DNA from: UBA1563 sp041667115
GTDB lineage: Bacteria > Bacteroidota > Ignavibacteria > Ignavibacteriales > Ignavibacteriaceae
Assembly (NCBI GenBank): GCA_041667115.1
Contig: JBAYFO010000019.1
Coordinates: 1-55,628, forward strand
DNA: 55,628 bases
Direction of reading: 5' to 3'
The position numbers were made by a program, and so were the translations under genes. This document shows positions 1 through 7,763 of this stretch, in pieces. The stretch's first letter is position 1; the number at the start of each line of letters is the position of its first letter. Below the pieces are notes generated by a model. It had not been told where the DNA came from, did not search any database, and saw only the letters and a program-made list of their open reading frames with translations.

Positions 1-1
1 A

Positions 2-565
2 AATATATACGAAGCCAGCCTATCTTTAACCACTCAAGAAGAAGATGCACTATCTCCACTAAAGTTAATTCTAAATCTTGACGAAAAACGACTCCAGTAC
101 AGATGGGAGAATAAAGAGACAACCGCATACGAACACCCAACCATCAGTGAAGAATATCAGCTAAAAGTTGGAAAAACATTTCCGCAGATAGAGGTTGAAA
201 CCGCAAATGGAACCTGGTCAAACAAAGACAAAAATAAAATTGTAGTAATTAATTGGTGGGCAACTTCTTGTTCTCCATGTGTTGAAGAGATGCCGGGACT
301 TAATCAACTTGTTGAGAAGTATCCAAAGGAAAAAGTTGAGTTCATTGCCATTGTATCGGATAAAGAAAACCATTCAAAGTTTATGAGCAAACATACGTTT
401 AACTACAAACAAGGATTTGGGAACGAAAAACTAAAACAACTATTTGGTGGAGCATTTCCAAGACATATAATTCTTAACAAAGAAGGTGTAATTCTATTTA
501 ATCTCAACGGTGGTTTAAAAGATACTTATCTTGAGTTAGAAAAAATCATAGAGGGGAATTTGTGA
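2..565 (+). CDS. TlpA-like thioredoxin-fold protein, 5' truncated by window edge
   Basis: The reading frame is open from base 2, so the protein starts before the window; the internal ATG at 290 is not a plausible start because it lies just after the active site. The visible part contains a redox motif Cys-Ser-Pro-Cys (codons 269-280) in the context WWATSCSPC, then a cis-proline region (FPRHIIL) and a final strand, which is the TlpA/ResA thioredoxin layout. Members of this family are envelope-anchored thiol-disulfide reductases. The stop codon overlaps the GTG start of the next gene (GTGA), so the two are probably co-translated. The N-terminal part, and so the signal peptide or any fused domain, cannot be seen. 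Confidence 0.85.
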   Translation, partial: NIYEASLSLTTQEEDALSPLKLILNLDEKRLQYRWENKETTAYEHPTISEEYQLKVGKTFPQIEVETANGTWSNKDKNKIVVINWWATSCSPCVEEMPGLNQLVEKYPKEKVEFIAIVSDKENHSKFMSKHTFNYKQGFGNEKLKQLFGGAFPRHIILNKEGVILFNLNGGLKDTYLELEKIIEGNL

Positions 566-1479
566 TTGCCAAAATTCTAACAATTTTATTTTTTGTTGCA
601 TCATGGATAAATGTAGAAGCTCAAACTCCAAAACTTGAGGTAACTATTATTAATGAGGAATTTCTCCCTATCAGCAAAAATGATTTTTTAATGCTCGCTC
701 AAGAAATATTTCAATACGAATGTAAAAGGATGAATTTCAGAAAGGATATTCATCTCACGGTTGAAATTAAAGATTTAGAAAGCGATATAAGGGGTTTTAT
801 TCCCTCGCACTCCATTTCCGATTCGATGTTTTTATCGAAAGACAGCATCAAAGCAAAAGATAATTTAAGTGGAATATTTGCACACGAACTGGGACATGTC
901 CTCTATTCTAAATTGATCGATTCTTTATTTCATATTGGTAATATGTATTGGGGAGAGGGTTTTGCAAGTTGGGCTGCTGGAAAATATTATCTTCAATGGC
1001 AGGGCTATCGGAATTATGACTCAGCGATCAAAGAAATTGTCTCTTCAAATAGATTTTATGATATAAAAAACATTTACAACGAACCATACAGACCGGCCAA
1101 ACAAAGGGATGTTCTTTACTTGGAGTGGACATCATTTATTGATTTTTTAATTGAAAAATATGGTTTTGAAAAGATTAGTTCAATAAATAATTCTTTTGCT
1201 CAAGTTACAAAAGCTCTTTCTTTAAAAGACTCTGTTTTAATGGAAGTGACGAATTTAGATAACATAGATGAAGATATTAAAAGATTTGGCTTAAAATCCG
1301 AAGATGTGTCAATACTTGTGTCTAGTGACAAAACTCTTTTAGTGAAGATCAATCAAGCTGAAAGAATGCGATTGAAAGAACCGGCTAAATTATTAGAAGA
1401 AGCTTATATCAAAGTTTATTCGTTCAGTTTTGAAGAATTAAAAAAGCAATGGAAATTGAGGAACAAAATAATCAAATAG
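562..1479 (+). CDS. Secreted gluzincin-type (peptidase MA-like) zinc metallopeptidase
   Basis: A 305-residue protein starting at GTG and overlapping the thioredoxin stop by four bases. Residues 1-20 form a signal peptide ending in VEAQ. The zinc motif HELGH is at residues 108-112, followed 20 residues later by GEGFASW (Glu132), the usual spacing and context of the third zinc ligand in gluzincins of the M1/peptidase-MA type. The rest has no feature I recognise. It probably acts in the periplasm or is exported. Pairing with a TlpA-like thioredoxin suggests a role in envelope protein quality, but the substrate is unknown. Family assignment rests on the HExxH plus EGFA pattern only. Confidence 0.7.
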   Translation: MIAKILTILFFVASWINVEAQTPKLEVTIINEEFLPISKNDFLMLAQEIFQYECKRMNFRKDIHLTVEIKDLESDIRGFIPSHSISDSMFLSKDSIKAKDNLSGIFAHELGHVLYSKLIDSLFHIGNMYWGEGFASWAAGKYYLQWQGYRNYDSAIKEIVSSNRFYDIKNIYNEPYRPAKQRDVLYLEWTSFIDFLIEKYGFEKISSINNSFAQVTKALSLKDSVLMEVTNLDNIDEDIKRFGLKSEDVSILVSSDKTLLVKINQAERMRLKEPAKLLEEAYIKVYSFSFEELKKQWKLRNKIIK

Positions 1480-1495
1480 CAAAGAGAGGTTAAAA

Positions 1496-1537
1496 ATGAA
1501 AAACAGTATTTATCCAATCCTCCTCATTCTTGTTTAG
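1496..1537 (+). pseudogene. Decapitated lipoprotein signal-peptide remnant
   Basis: A ribosome-binding-site-like GAGAGGTT followed by an ATG encodes MKNSIYPILLILV and then a TAG stop. The 49 bases from GAGAGGTT onward match the start of the lipoprotein gene at 3856 at roughly three quarters of positions, including the RBS and the MK-SIY start of the signal peptide. It looks like the 5' end of a duplicated copy whose body is gone. A functional 13-residue peptide is possible but unlikely. Confidence 0.45.
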
Positions 1538-1542
1538 AAAAA

Positions 1543-1568
1543 GAAACATTTCCTCCTTCGTATCGTCA
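1543..1568 (+). promoter_or_regulatory. Possible ECF-type promoter of the sigma/anti-sigma operon
   Basis: GAAAC (1543-1547) and CGTC (1564-1567) are spaced about as in ECF promoters (GGAAC-like -35, CGTC/GTC-like -10), 24 bases upstream of the sigma-factor start. Autoregulation is common for ECF operons. Short motifs in AT-rich DNA make this tentative. Confidence 0.35.
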
Positions 1569-1591
1569 TTTAAATAACGATTAAATAAGTT

Positions 1592-2110
1592 ATGCAGAAT
1601 ACCGAAATAATTGATTTTACTCTGATTTATAACAAACATAAAAAAACTCTTTACCATTATGTTTTAAAGATCACCGGGGCGCAGATGAAAGCTGAGGATA
1701 TTGTGCATGACGTCTTCATCAAACTTTATGATAATCATTCTTCCATACTTGATGTAACTAAAATTGAGTTTTGGATCTTTAAAACGGCGAGAAATCTTTC
1801 GCTCGATTATCTGCGCAAAACCAAAAGAAATAATTTTCGTGATGTTGATATAACAAATTGTGAAGTTGTCTCCGAAGATTTATCACAGACATTTGAGAGA
1901 AACGAGATAAAAGAAATTATAATGAACGAATTGAATAATATGAATCCAGAACAAAGCGAAGTTTTTTTGTTAAAAGAATATTCCGGAATGAGTTACCGAG
2001 AAATTGCCGCGCTAATGGATATATCCGAAGAACTTGTAAAAAGCCGTCTTTATAAAGTTAGAGAAAAATTGAAGACCGCAATATTGAATTTAAATAGAGG
2101 TGAATTATGA
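1592..2110 (+). CDS. ECF (RpoE-like) RNA polymerase sigma factor
   Basis: A 172-residue sigma-70 family protein of normal ECF length. Region 2 spans roughly residues 10-80 (AEDIVHDVFIKLY, FWIFKTARNLSLDYLR) and region 4 roughly residues 105-165 (MNPEQSEVFLLKEYSGMSYREIAALM, then VKSRLYKVREKL), the helix-turn-helix that reads the -35 element. Region 3 is absent, as expected for ECF factors. The stop overlaps the next start as ATGA (2107-2110), so it is coupled to its anti-sigma factor. It likely drives its own operon through 4395, perhaps in response to envelope stress. The signal and regulon cannot be read from the sequence. Confidence 0.93.
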   Translation: MQNTEIIDFTLIYNKHKKTLYHYVLKITGAQMKAEDIVHDVFIKLYDNHSSILDVTKIEFWIFKTARNLSLDYLRKTKRNNFRDVDITNCEVVSEDLSQTFERNEIKEIIMNELNNMNPEQSEVFLLKEYSGMSYREIAALMDISEELVKSRLYKVREKLKTAILNLNRGEL

Positions 2111-2595
2111 ATTGCCAAGACATTAACAATTTGATGCATGACTATTTTGATAACGAATTATCTACCGAACAAGAATCATTTCTTTTTACTCACTTAGCGC
2201 AATGTGAAGAATGTAAAACTAATTTCAAAGCGTTGAATAGATTGCATCATGAATTTAGAAAAAACGAGAGCGAATTTCCCAACCAACTTGAGCAACGCAT
2301 TTTTAATACGATTAAACAGAGAGGAAGACGCCTCCCCACAAATTCACCCACAAAGCGATTGCCAAATTATTTCATTTATGGCTATGGATTACTACTTACA
2401 ATCTTTTCCGTCTTTATGTCTTATCAATTCTACGACCTAAAAAAAGAAACTTTGAACTATAAAGAGAATTTCGAAATGACAGTCGAAAAAATAAATTCAC
2501 AACAAAAACAAATAAGTGCGCTCATTAACGAAATGCCCGCGGTTAAAGTAAAAGCTTCTGTTGATAACCCCGATTTATTAATACATGGAATATAG
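2107..2595 (+). CDS. Anti-sigma factor, zf-HC2 type, single transmembrane segment
   Basis: A 162-residue protein whose N-terminus (Cys3, then a His/Cys cluster ending HLAQCEEC) matches the zinc-binding anti-sigma domain that sequesters ECF factors. A hydrophobic segment (FIYGYGLLLTIFSVFMSYQF, residues about 90-109) follows, then a coiled-coil-like periplasmic tail. This is the classic inner-membrane anti-sigma layout: cytoplasmic zinc finger, one membrane span and a sensor outside. It is translationally coupled to the sigma gene, which supports a cognate pair. What releases the sigma factor is unknown. Confidence 0.88.
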   Translation: MNCQDINNLMHDYFDNELSTEQESFLFTHLAQCEECKTNFKALNRLHHEFRKNESEFPNQLEQRIFNTIKQRGRRLPTNSPTKRLPNYFIYGYGLLLTIFSVFMSYQFYDLKKETLNYKENFEMTVEKINSQQKQISALINEMPAVKVKASVDNPDLLIHGI

Positions 2596-2603
2596 GAGTT
2601 CAT

Positions 2604-3839
2604 ATGAATATGAAAATTTTGGTTACAGCTGTTTTGTCTCTTGTTTTCTTTATGTCGTGCAAAAATGATGAGAGAAGTTCTACAGACAAAGATACCTTTA
2701 AACCAAAATTTAAAAAGGAAACTTTGCTAAACTACGATTATCAGATGGATGTAAAGTCAATTGCTAAAGTAAATAACGCTAAGTTTCAAAAAGAAATGAA
2801 TTTCGTCTTTCCAGTTGATACGATATTAAAAGAGTTTGGACTAGGGGTTCACAATTTTTACTTAGAGTTATCTATTTTTACGAATGGAAACCCATCCCGA
2901 TACATGTTTGTCCAAGATGTTGGTTTTATGTATGGCAGTGTTCCCGAAGATTTTAGAGAGCAATTCAAACTCAATCATTCTGCCGATAAGAAAAAATCAG
3001 ATAATTCGGTTTTCTATCATTCCTTTGTAGATCAGAATAAAATATTCGAAACTAAACTTGGTCAATTAGCCGGAAAAAATGTTAGCAGTATTAAATATTT
3101 TGAAATCAAAATTGGAATAGATAAAAACAAGAAAGTGAGTATCCCTTGGTCCATAGAGGAGATCGACCTTAAAAAGTATTTGCCGGTCTTCAATGGGAAA
3201 TATAACAGAAACGACTTTTTGTCAGGAGGTTTCACCTCAATGATCGGTGGATTAGAAACACTTAACGGTAAAATCATTTATCCTTCCGAGGCCAAATCAA
3301 AAGGTGTGACCGGAAAAGTAGTTGTTAATGCGTATATCGATGAAAAAGGAACTGTAGTAGGAACGCAACTATATAAAGGAATTGGATCTGGCTGCGACGA
3401 GGCGGCATTGAAGGCTGTCTCAGAAGTTAAATTCCATCCTTCTCCTTCTGGTAAATGCCAAGCTATAATCCCAATTGATTTTGAATTAGAATATGAACCG
3501 GAAAATTATGACATTTCTAGTACGCAGATTACTTTTTCTCCAAACCCACCGAAAGTAGGAGAAAAAAACAAAGTGTTTTTTAATATTGTTAATGTCGGGA
3601 AAAAGACTCTCCCACAAAAAGCATTCATGAACTCGCTTTATATTGATAATGAATTAGTCTTTGCTTCATTAAGCAAGACAAATATGGCTCCAAAGAAAAG
3701 TGGTGGTTATTGGGTTTCTTGGACACCAAAACGAGCCGGAAAATTGGCTTATATAATTTATCTCGATGTTAATAACGAATTAAAAGAATCAAACAGAACA
3801 AACAATATTATTAAAGGGCAGGTGGATATAAAACAATAA
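2604..3839 (+). CDS. Lipoprotein with TonB C-terminal domain and CARDB-like domain
   Basis: A 411-residue lipoprotein; the signal ends in FFMSC (Cys19). AGGAG at 2594-2598 sits five bases before the ATG at 2604, which favours it over the ATG at 2610. Residues about 212-300 match the TonB C-terminal fold (IYPSEAKSKGVTGKVVV, then a GIGSGCDEAA helix and FHPSPSGK). Residues about 305-410 resemble a CARDB adhesion-like beta domain (PPKVGEKNKVFFNIVNVG, ending in ESNRTNN). The N-terminal 200 residues are not recognised. It is the third gene of the ECF operon and so perhaps an output or sensor of that regulator. A TonB domain on a lipoprotein without a membrane anchor helix is not a classic energy transducer. 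Confidence 0.75.
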   Translation: MNMKILVTAVLSLVFFMSCKNDERSSTDKDTFKPKFKKETLLNYDYQMDVKSIAKVNNAKFQKEMNFVFPVDTILKEFGLGVHNFYLELSIFTNGNPSRYMFVQDVGFMYGSVPEDFREQFKLNHSADKKKSDNSVFYHSFVDQNKIFETKLGQLAGKNVSSIKYFEIKIGIDKNKKVSIPWSIEEIDLKKYLPVFNGKYNRNDFLSGGFTSMIGGLETLNGKIIYPSEAKSKGVTGKVVVNAYIDEKGTVVGTQLYKGIGSGCDEAALKAVSEVKFHPSPSGKCQAIIPIDFELEYEPENYDISSTQITFSPNPPKVGEKNKVFFNIVNVGKKTLPQKAFMNSLYIDNELVFASLSKTNMAPKKSGGYWVSWTPKRAGKLAYIIYLDVNNELKESNRTNNIIKGQVDIKQ

Positions 3840-3855
3840 AATGGAGAGGTTCAAA

Positions 3856-4395
3856 ATGAAAAAGAGCATTTATTTAATCGCCATTTTTTTCCTGGTATTA
3901 GCGGGATGCGAAAAGCAGCCAAAGCAATATCCAAACGTAAGCATTGAGCAGGTGTTTCAAGATTTGAAATGGGATGACAATTACGCTAAAGTAAAAAACA
4001 TTTTCGAAAAGAAATATGGTCTTGATTTTTCGGGGGAAATAAAACTCACCCAAGGGAAACATAAAAGAAATCTTAAAGCTTTCAAATTTGAAGGGGGAAA
4101 GATCAGCGGATTAAAATCTCAGAGTTGGTCGGTCACCTTTGATAATGATACTTTAATAGATGTTTTAGTTGGGATTGTTTCGGAAACATCAGACAAATGC
4201 GCTAAAGATATTCTCGCCCTCAGAGATACGATAAATAATCTGCCTTATGAAAAATTTCCAAGAATTAACTATGAATGGATTCTACACGATAAAGGAAAAG
4301 CAATTGGAAGAATTCAAATGATGAATGGTTTTGGAAAAGGTATAGCTATTTATTTCTCAACCAATAAATTCATAAACAAGTATTCGTATATGTAA
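3856..4395 (+). CDS. Small hypothetical lipoprotein
   Basis: The frame is open from an ATG at 3841, but the ATG at 3856 is the better start: it follows GAGAGGT by the normal distance and begins a clean lipoprotein signal (MKKSIYLI, lipobox LAGC). The product is then 179 residues, exported and lipid-anchored. The mature part has no domain I recognise. It is the last gene of the ECF sigma operon, 16 bases after the TonB/CARDB lipoprotein. A truncated copy of its 5' end lies at 1496-1537. Confidence 0.7.
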   Translation: MKKSIYLIAIFFLVLAGCEKQPKQYPNVSIEQVFQDLKWDDNYAKVKNIFEKKYGLDFSGEIKLTQGKHKRNLKAFKFEGGKISGLKSQSWSVTFDNDTLIDVLVGIVSETSDKCAKDILALRDTINNLPYEKFPRINYEWILHDKGKAIGRIQMMNGFGKGIAIYFSTNKFINKYSYM

Positions 4396-4409
4396 AGAAA
4401 AAAGTAGGG

Positions 4410-4619
4410 TTATAGTTTTCCGTACTTTTTCATAATGCTTTCCCATGTTGCAACATCAAGTTGTTCCGATTCTTCAATTAACATTACGGGAATGTCTTGT
4501 TCAATTCGGTAGCGTCTGCGTGTGGTTTTATCGGTTGAGACGAGAGAATCTCCATCCAAAACTAAATCTGCTTTGCTTTCCGGGCAGCATAAAATATCAA
4601 GCAATTCTTTACTGATCAT
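4410..4619 (-). CDS. Trm112-like (YcaR/UPF0434) protein
   Basis: A 69-residue protein beginning MISKELLDILCCPESK, which matches the small Trm112/YcaR family, and containing the usual RRRYRIEQDIPVML segment. In this family Trm112 acts as an activating partner of methyltransferases in eukaryotes and archaea; bacterial versions are poorly characterised. The typical CPxCK zinc knuckle is CPESK here, so the second cysteine is replaced by serine, as in many bacterial members. It is convergent with the lipoprotein operon and monocistronic. Confidence 0.82.
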   Translation of the reverse strand: MISKELLDILCCPESKADLVLDGDSLVSTDKTTRRRYRIEQDIPVMLIEESEQLDVATWESIMKKYGKL

Positions 4620-4647
4620 ATTTTTCCTAATTCGTTTTCTTTAAAAT

Positions 4648-4690
4648 AAAAACATTCCGCTTCGTTACAAACGGAATGTTTTTGAGGTCA
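4648..4690 (-). terminator. Rho-independent terminator downstream of the outer-membrane protein gene
   Basis: A 12-bp perfect stem (AAAAACATTCCG at 4648-4659 with CGGAATGTTTTT at 4672-4683, 12-base loop), followed on the minus strand by a T-rich run. A second smaller hairpin (AATCCGC, 4697-4703, with GCGGATT, 4711-4717) lies between it and the stop codon. Confidence 0.8.
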
Positions 4691-4727
4691 CTAACTAATC
4701 CGCTGTTGAAGCGGATTTAAGGAGTAG

Positions 4728-5612
4728 TTAGAAAATAAAGGTTATACCAAATTTATATGAATCAGTTAAAAACGGAGCCGCGGTATTAAACGGCCAATTC
4801 ATTTTCTCTTTTCTCAATTCATAGATTCCATAGGATAATCCGTTCTTTAAGAGAAAACTAATTACCGGCGCAGCCATTGGGGTTGAGTCAACAATTTTAT
4901 CTATAAACTCATCAAGCATTGCTTGTCCGGCAACTTCAATAATTGCACTGCCTGCCCATTTCCAGAACAAAAGTCTTGGGAAAATTTGAGCCCGTTCATA
5001 TCCGGCATTCAAAACCAGTTGGGGAATAATTTGAATTTTAACGCCCCCTTCCGTCTTTTGTCCAAACCGGAATGAGTTGTTAAACATGCCCAAGTAAAGG
5101 CTGTCCGCAGGATTTGGAATACTGTTTTTAATCTTCAGATTAGACCAGGTAACTCCATTTCCGTTGTAAAAAATTATTGCCGATTTTTGTCCCAGCTTGT
5201 AACCATACCCGTTATCCCAACCGGCAGAAAAGCGCCACATATCAGCATTATAATCTGGGGCAATAGATTCTTGCGCTAATTTGTACGAAATATTTGAAAG
5301 CCCGACATAGCTGCTTTTATATTTCATAATGCTTTCTGTAGAGGAAATAGGATGCTCGCGCGTATAGCCGAGTCTAATTTCAGCAAGGTTTGTTTTGCTA
5401 AATTTTCCTGTCAAACGGTCCAGAGAATTTTTTGAAAATCCATAGTTCGTTTCTATGGTTGGATTCCCGCGAAGATGAAAATCAAAATTGAAATTATGGT
5501 TGGAGTTATCGTCTCCGAACCAATCATCGTCATCTTCTTGGGCTTGAACTGTCAAACTGACGAATAAAAGTAAAAATGAAAAAACTGAAAGTTTTAGTAA
5601 CCTAAACGACAT
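4728..5612 (-). CDS. Hypothetical outer-membrane beta-barrel protein
   Basis: A 294-residue protein with a signal peptide ending in VQAQ (about residue 24), then an acidic Asp/Glu-rich stretch, then alternating hydrophobic/polar strands and a terminal phenylalanine (KFGITFIF), a common mark of outer-membrane barrels. No family name is recognised. It is transcribed alone, with hairpins downstream at 4648-4717. The function is unknown; a small porin or structural outer-membrane protein is possible. Confidence 0.6.
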   Translation of the reverse strand: MSFRLLKLSVFSFLLLFVSLTVQAQEDDDDWFGDDNSNHNFNFDFHLRGNPTIETNYGFSKNSLDRLTGKFSKTNLAEIRLGYTREHPISSTESIMKYKSSYVGLSNISYKLAQESIAPDYNADMWRFSAGWDNGYGYKLGQKSAIIFYNGNGVTWSNLKIKNSIPNPADSLYLGMFNNSFRFGQKTEGGVKIQIIPQLVLNAGYERAQIFPRLLFWKWAGSAIIEVAGQAMLDEFIDKIVDSTPMAAPVISFLLKNGLSYGIYELRKEKMNWPFNTAAPFLTDSYKFGITFIF

Positions 5613-5950
5613 AGAGACTCCAAATTATTTTCCTAAATTACTAACAATCAAAGTGCCAGAATATTTCACATGCAATTTTACTTGATTTTTTCTTTTTTCG
5701 ACATTTTTCTGTGATAAATGGTTACAATTACTGGATAAAGGAGTAATTACAATTATTAAGTGAACAGTGCATTCTAAAAAAATAGACAATATGGTTGGTT
5801 TATTTGACAATTGCTTTCAAACTCACATCGCCTGGTTCCGCCTGACAATAGCCGTCCTTTTTTCTCCTTTACAGTTTTAGAGAATGTTAAATATTCTTTA
5901 TTTTACTACCGACGACATAACATTATTTAGTAACTAACCAGAATATTTTT
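5613..5950. other. Intergenic region between divergent outer-membrane protein and mscL genes
   Basis: This AT-rich gap must hold the promoters of both divergent genes. Two copies of TTACAATTA (5722-5730 and 5747-5755) lie 25 bases apart and could be regulatory sites. No convincing RNA gene or conserved promoter motif is visible; the small minus-strand frame here (5625-5810) has no protein-like character. Confidence 0.5.
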
Positions 5951-6415
5951 ATGAAAACAATTTTAAAAGAATTTCGCGAGTTTGTCTTACGTGGAAACGT
6001 CATTGATATGGCGGTCGGAATTATCGTCGGGGCGTCCTTTGGAAAAATCGTATCATCGTTGGTAAACGATGTTTTAATGCCTCCACTCGGAATGCTTCTT
6101 GGCAATGTTGATTTTTCAAATATTTATATTAACCTCTCAGGAAAAAGTTTCGCATCGCTTTCGGCGGCAAAAGCCGCAGGTGCTCCTACCATCAATATCG
6201 GATTATTTCTTAATAATGTTTTTGATTTTACGATAGTGGCTTTTGCCCTGTTCTTTACAATAAAACAAATTAATATTTTACGCACTCAAAAGAAAAAGGA
6301 TGAGCTAATCCCGGCAGACAGCTTTCCAACAAAGAAACAATGCCCCTACTGTTATTTTGATATTCCGGTGGAAGCTGTTAAATGCGGACACTGCGGCTCC
6401 GAAATAAAGATTTAA
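5951..6415 (+). CDS. mscL: Large-conductance mechanosensitive channel with C-terminal zinc ribbon
   Basis: A 154-residue MscL. The N-terminal helix and first membrane span (FREFVLRGNVIDMAVGIIVGASFGKIVSSLVNDVLMPPLG) are textbook; the second span is NNVFDFTIVAFALFFTIKQIN. It releases solutes under hypo-osmotic shock. After the cytoplasmic helix the protein carries an extra tail with two CxxC pairs (CPYC and CGHC, 16 residues apart), a zinc-ribbon-like knuckle that E. coli MscL lacks. This tail occurs in some MscL proteins of other bacteria; its purpose is unclear. Monocistronic. Confidence 0.95.
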   Translation: MKTILKEFREFVLRGNVIDMAVGIIVGASFGKIVSSLVNDVLMPPLGMLLGNVDFSNIYINLSGKSFASLSAAKAAGAPTINIGLFLNNVFDFTIVAFALFFTIKQINILRTQKKKDELIPADSFPTKKQCPYCYFDIPVEAVKCGHCGSEIKI

Positions 6416-6436
6416 AAAGTAAACAACAGAACACCT

Positions 6437-6919
6437 ATGATGATGTCTTTTATTAAACGATGGATGTTTTCAATTCTGCTGCTTCCAATTTGTGTTTATT
6501 TTGTTCTGCACAGAGGAGAATATACATTGCTTGATAATTTCCATTTGATTGTACATGAAGCGGGGCATTTATTCTTTTCATTCTTCGGTACTTTTGTGCA
6601 ATTCCTTGGCGGAACATTAATGCAACTCATCATTCCGTTTTTGCTCTTGATAATTTTTTACAAATCCTTCATGCCTAAAGGAATGCAATTAGCTTTTTTC
6701 TTGCTTGGGCACAGTTTTCTAAACGTAAGTGTTTACGCCGCAGATGCAAGAACCAGGGCGCTCCCGCTGCTCGGCAACGGCAAACATGATTGGAACTATT
6801 TACTAAATGAAATGAATTTACTTAACTTTGATACGGAGATTGGATATTTCTTTTTCGGTCTGGCAATTTTATTTTTTTTAATAGCAATTTTATTTCCCTC
6901 AACACGAATGGCTGAATAA
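6437..6919 (+). CDS. Multi-pass membrane protein with HEAGH motif
   Basis: A 160-residue integral membrane protein with about four hydrophobic segments. Residues 40-44 are HEAGH, in a hydrophobic setting followed by GTFVQFLGGTLMQ, as in intramembrane M50-like metalloproteases, and a second polar motif GNGKHDW (residues 113-119, His117-Asp118) could supply further metal ligands. It is shorter than known site-2 proteases and no PDZ domain is seen, so it may be a divergent intramembrane peptidase or a non-peptidase metal protein. It lies alone between mscL and a TonB-domain gene. Confidence 0.6.
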   Translation: MMMSFIKRWMFSILLLPICVYFVLHRGEYTLLDNFHLIVHEAGHLFFSFFGTFVQFLGGTLMQLIIPFLLLIIFYKSFMPKGMQLAFFLLGHSFLNVSVYAADARTRALPLLGNGKHDWNYLLNEMNLLNFDTEIGYFFFGLAILFFLIAILFPSTRMAE

Positions 6920-6946
6920 TTTTTTATCACTTAACTTAATTTTGAA

Positions 6947-7759
6947 ATGAAAAACACTTCCTTACTGTTCCTTGTCCTTTTTTTCTTGCTGATTAGTGGT
7001 TTATTCGCTCAAAAAGATACCACAAAAACTTTTTACCCAAACGGAAATATTGAATCCGTAATACCTTTGGATAATGGTCTCCGCGAAGGGGTTGCAAAAT
7101 TCTATTATGAAAATGGAAATCTAAAGGAAGAGCGAACGTTTCTGGCAGGCAAGGTTGAAGGCGAAGTCAAACGTTTTTATGAAAACGGAAAAACAAAGGA
7201 GATTTTTTCAATTATAAAAGGAAAGCGGGACGGCGCAACAACAACGTTTGATAGTTTAGGTAATTACCTCTCCGACGTTTATTACGCTGAAGGAAAAATT
7301 CAAAAAGAAGAAACCGGTAGCGAAGAGAATCTAGTTGAAAAAACTCAAGAAGAGCAGGTGACAGTTAAAGAAAACCCAATTGTCTCGCCGCCCATTCAAA
7401 AAACGGAAGAGACGCCGCCGGTAATTTCCTCTTCGGAAATAATAGATTCTGCTATTTATCGTAACCCTACAATTTTTCCCGAACCGAGACTTGGATATAA
7501 AAAGTTTTATGAAAATATTGTCTACCCTCAAGCTGCTAAAGAAAAAAAACGGGAAGGAACCGTGCTAATAAAAGCTATTATCAATGAGTATGGCGATGTT
7601 GAAAAAACCGAAATAGTTAAAGGAATTGGCTTAGGCTGTGAAGAAGCGGCGGAAATTGCCGTTTCGTTTACCAGATTCTACCCGGGACTTGTCCGTGGTA
7701 AGCCGGTTAAAGTTGAAATGGTTTTTGCAATTGCGTTTAAGCTTGCGAAAGAGAAGTAG
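6947..7759 (+). CDS. Secreted MORN-repeat protein with TonB C-terminal domain
   Basis: A 270-residue protein with a signal peptide ending in LFAQ. Residues about 25-125 carry MORN_2/YwqK-type repeats (FYPNGNIES, FYYENGNLKEE, FYENGKTKE). A low-complexity linker rich in Glu, Pro and Thr follows, then a TonB C-terminal domain at about 180-268 (VYPQAAKEKKREGTVLIKA, KGIGLGCEEAAE). Bacteroidota carry many such proteins, of mostly unknown role; they may bind envelope components rather than energise receptors, since no membrane anchor other than the signal peptide is present. The TonB domain resembles that of the lipoprotein at 2604-3839. The lipoprotein gene at 7764 follows after four bases. Confidence 0.75.
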   Translation: MKNTSLLFLVLFFLLISGLFAQKDTTKTFYPNGNIESVIPLDNGLREGVAKFYYENGNLKEERTFLAGKVEGEVKRFYENGKTKEIFSIIKGKRDGATTTFDSLGNYLSDVYYAEGKIQKEETGSEENLVEKTQEEQVTVKENPIVSPPIQKTEETPPVISSSEIIDSAIYRNPTIFPEPRLGYKKFYENIVYPQAAKEKKREGTVLIKAIINEYGDVEKTEIVKGIGLGCEEAAEIAVSFTRFYPGLVRGKPVKVEMVFAIAFKLAKEK

Positions 7760-7763
7760 GAAA

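Noticed and set aside
5625..5810. 61-residue minus-strand frame in the intergenic region
   Set aside because: No RBS, no recognisable domain; probably random open frame in AT-rich DNA.
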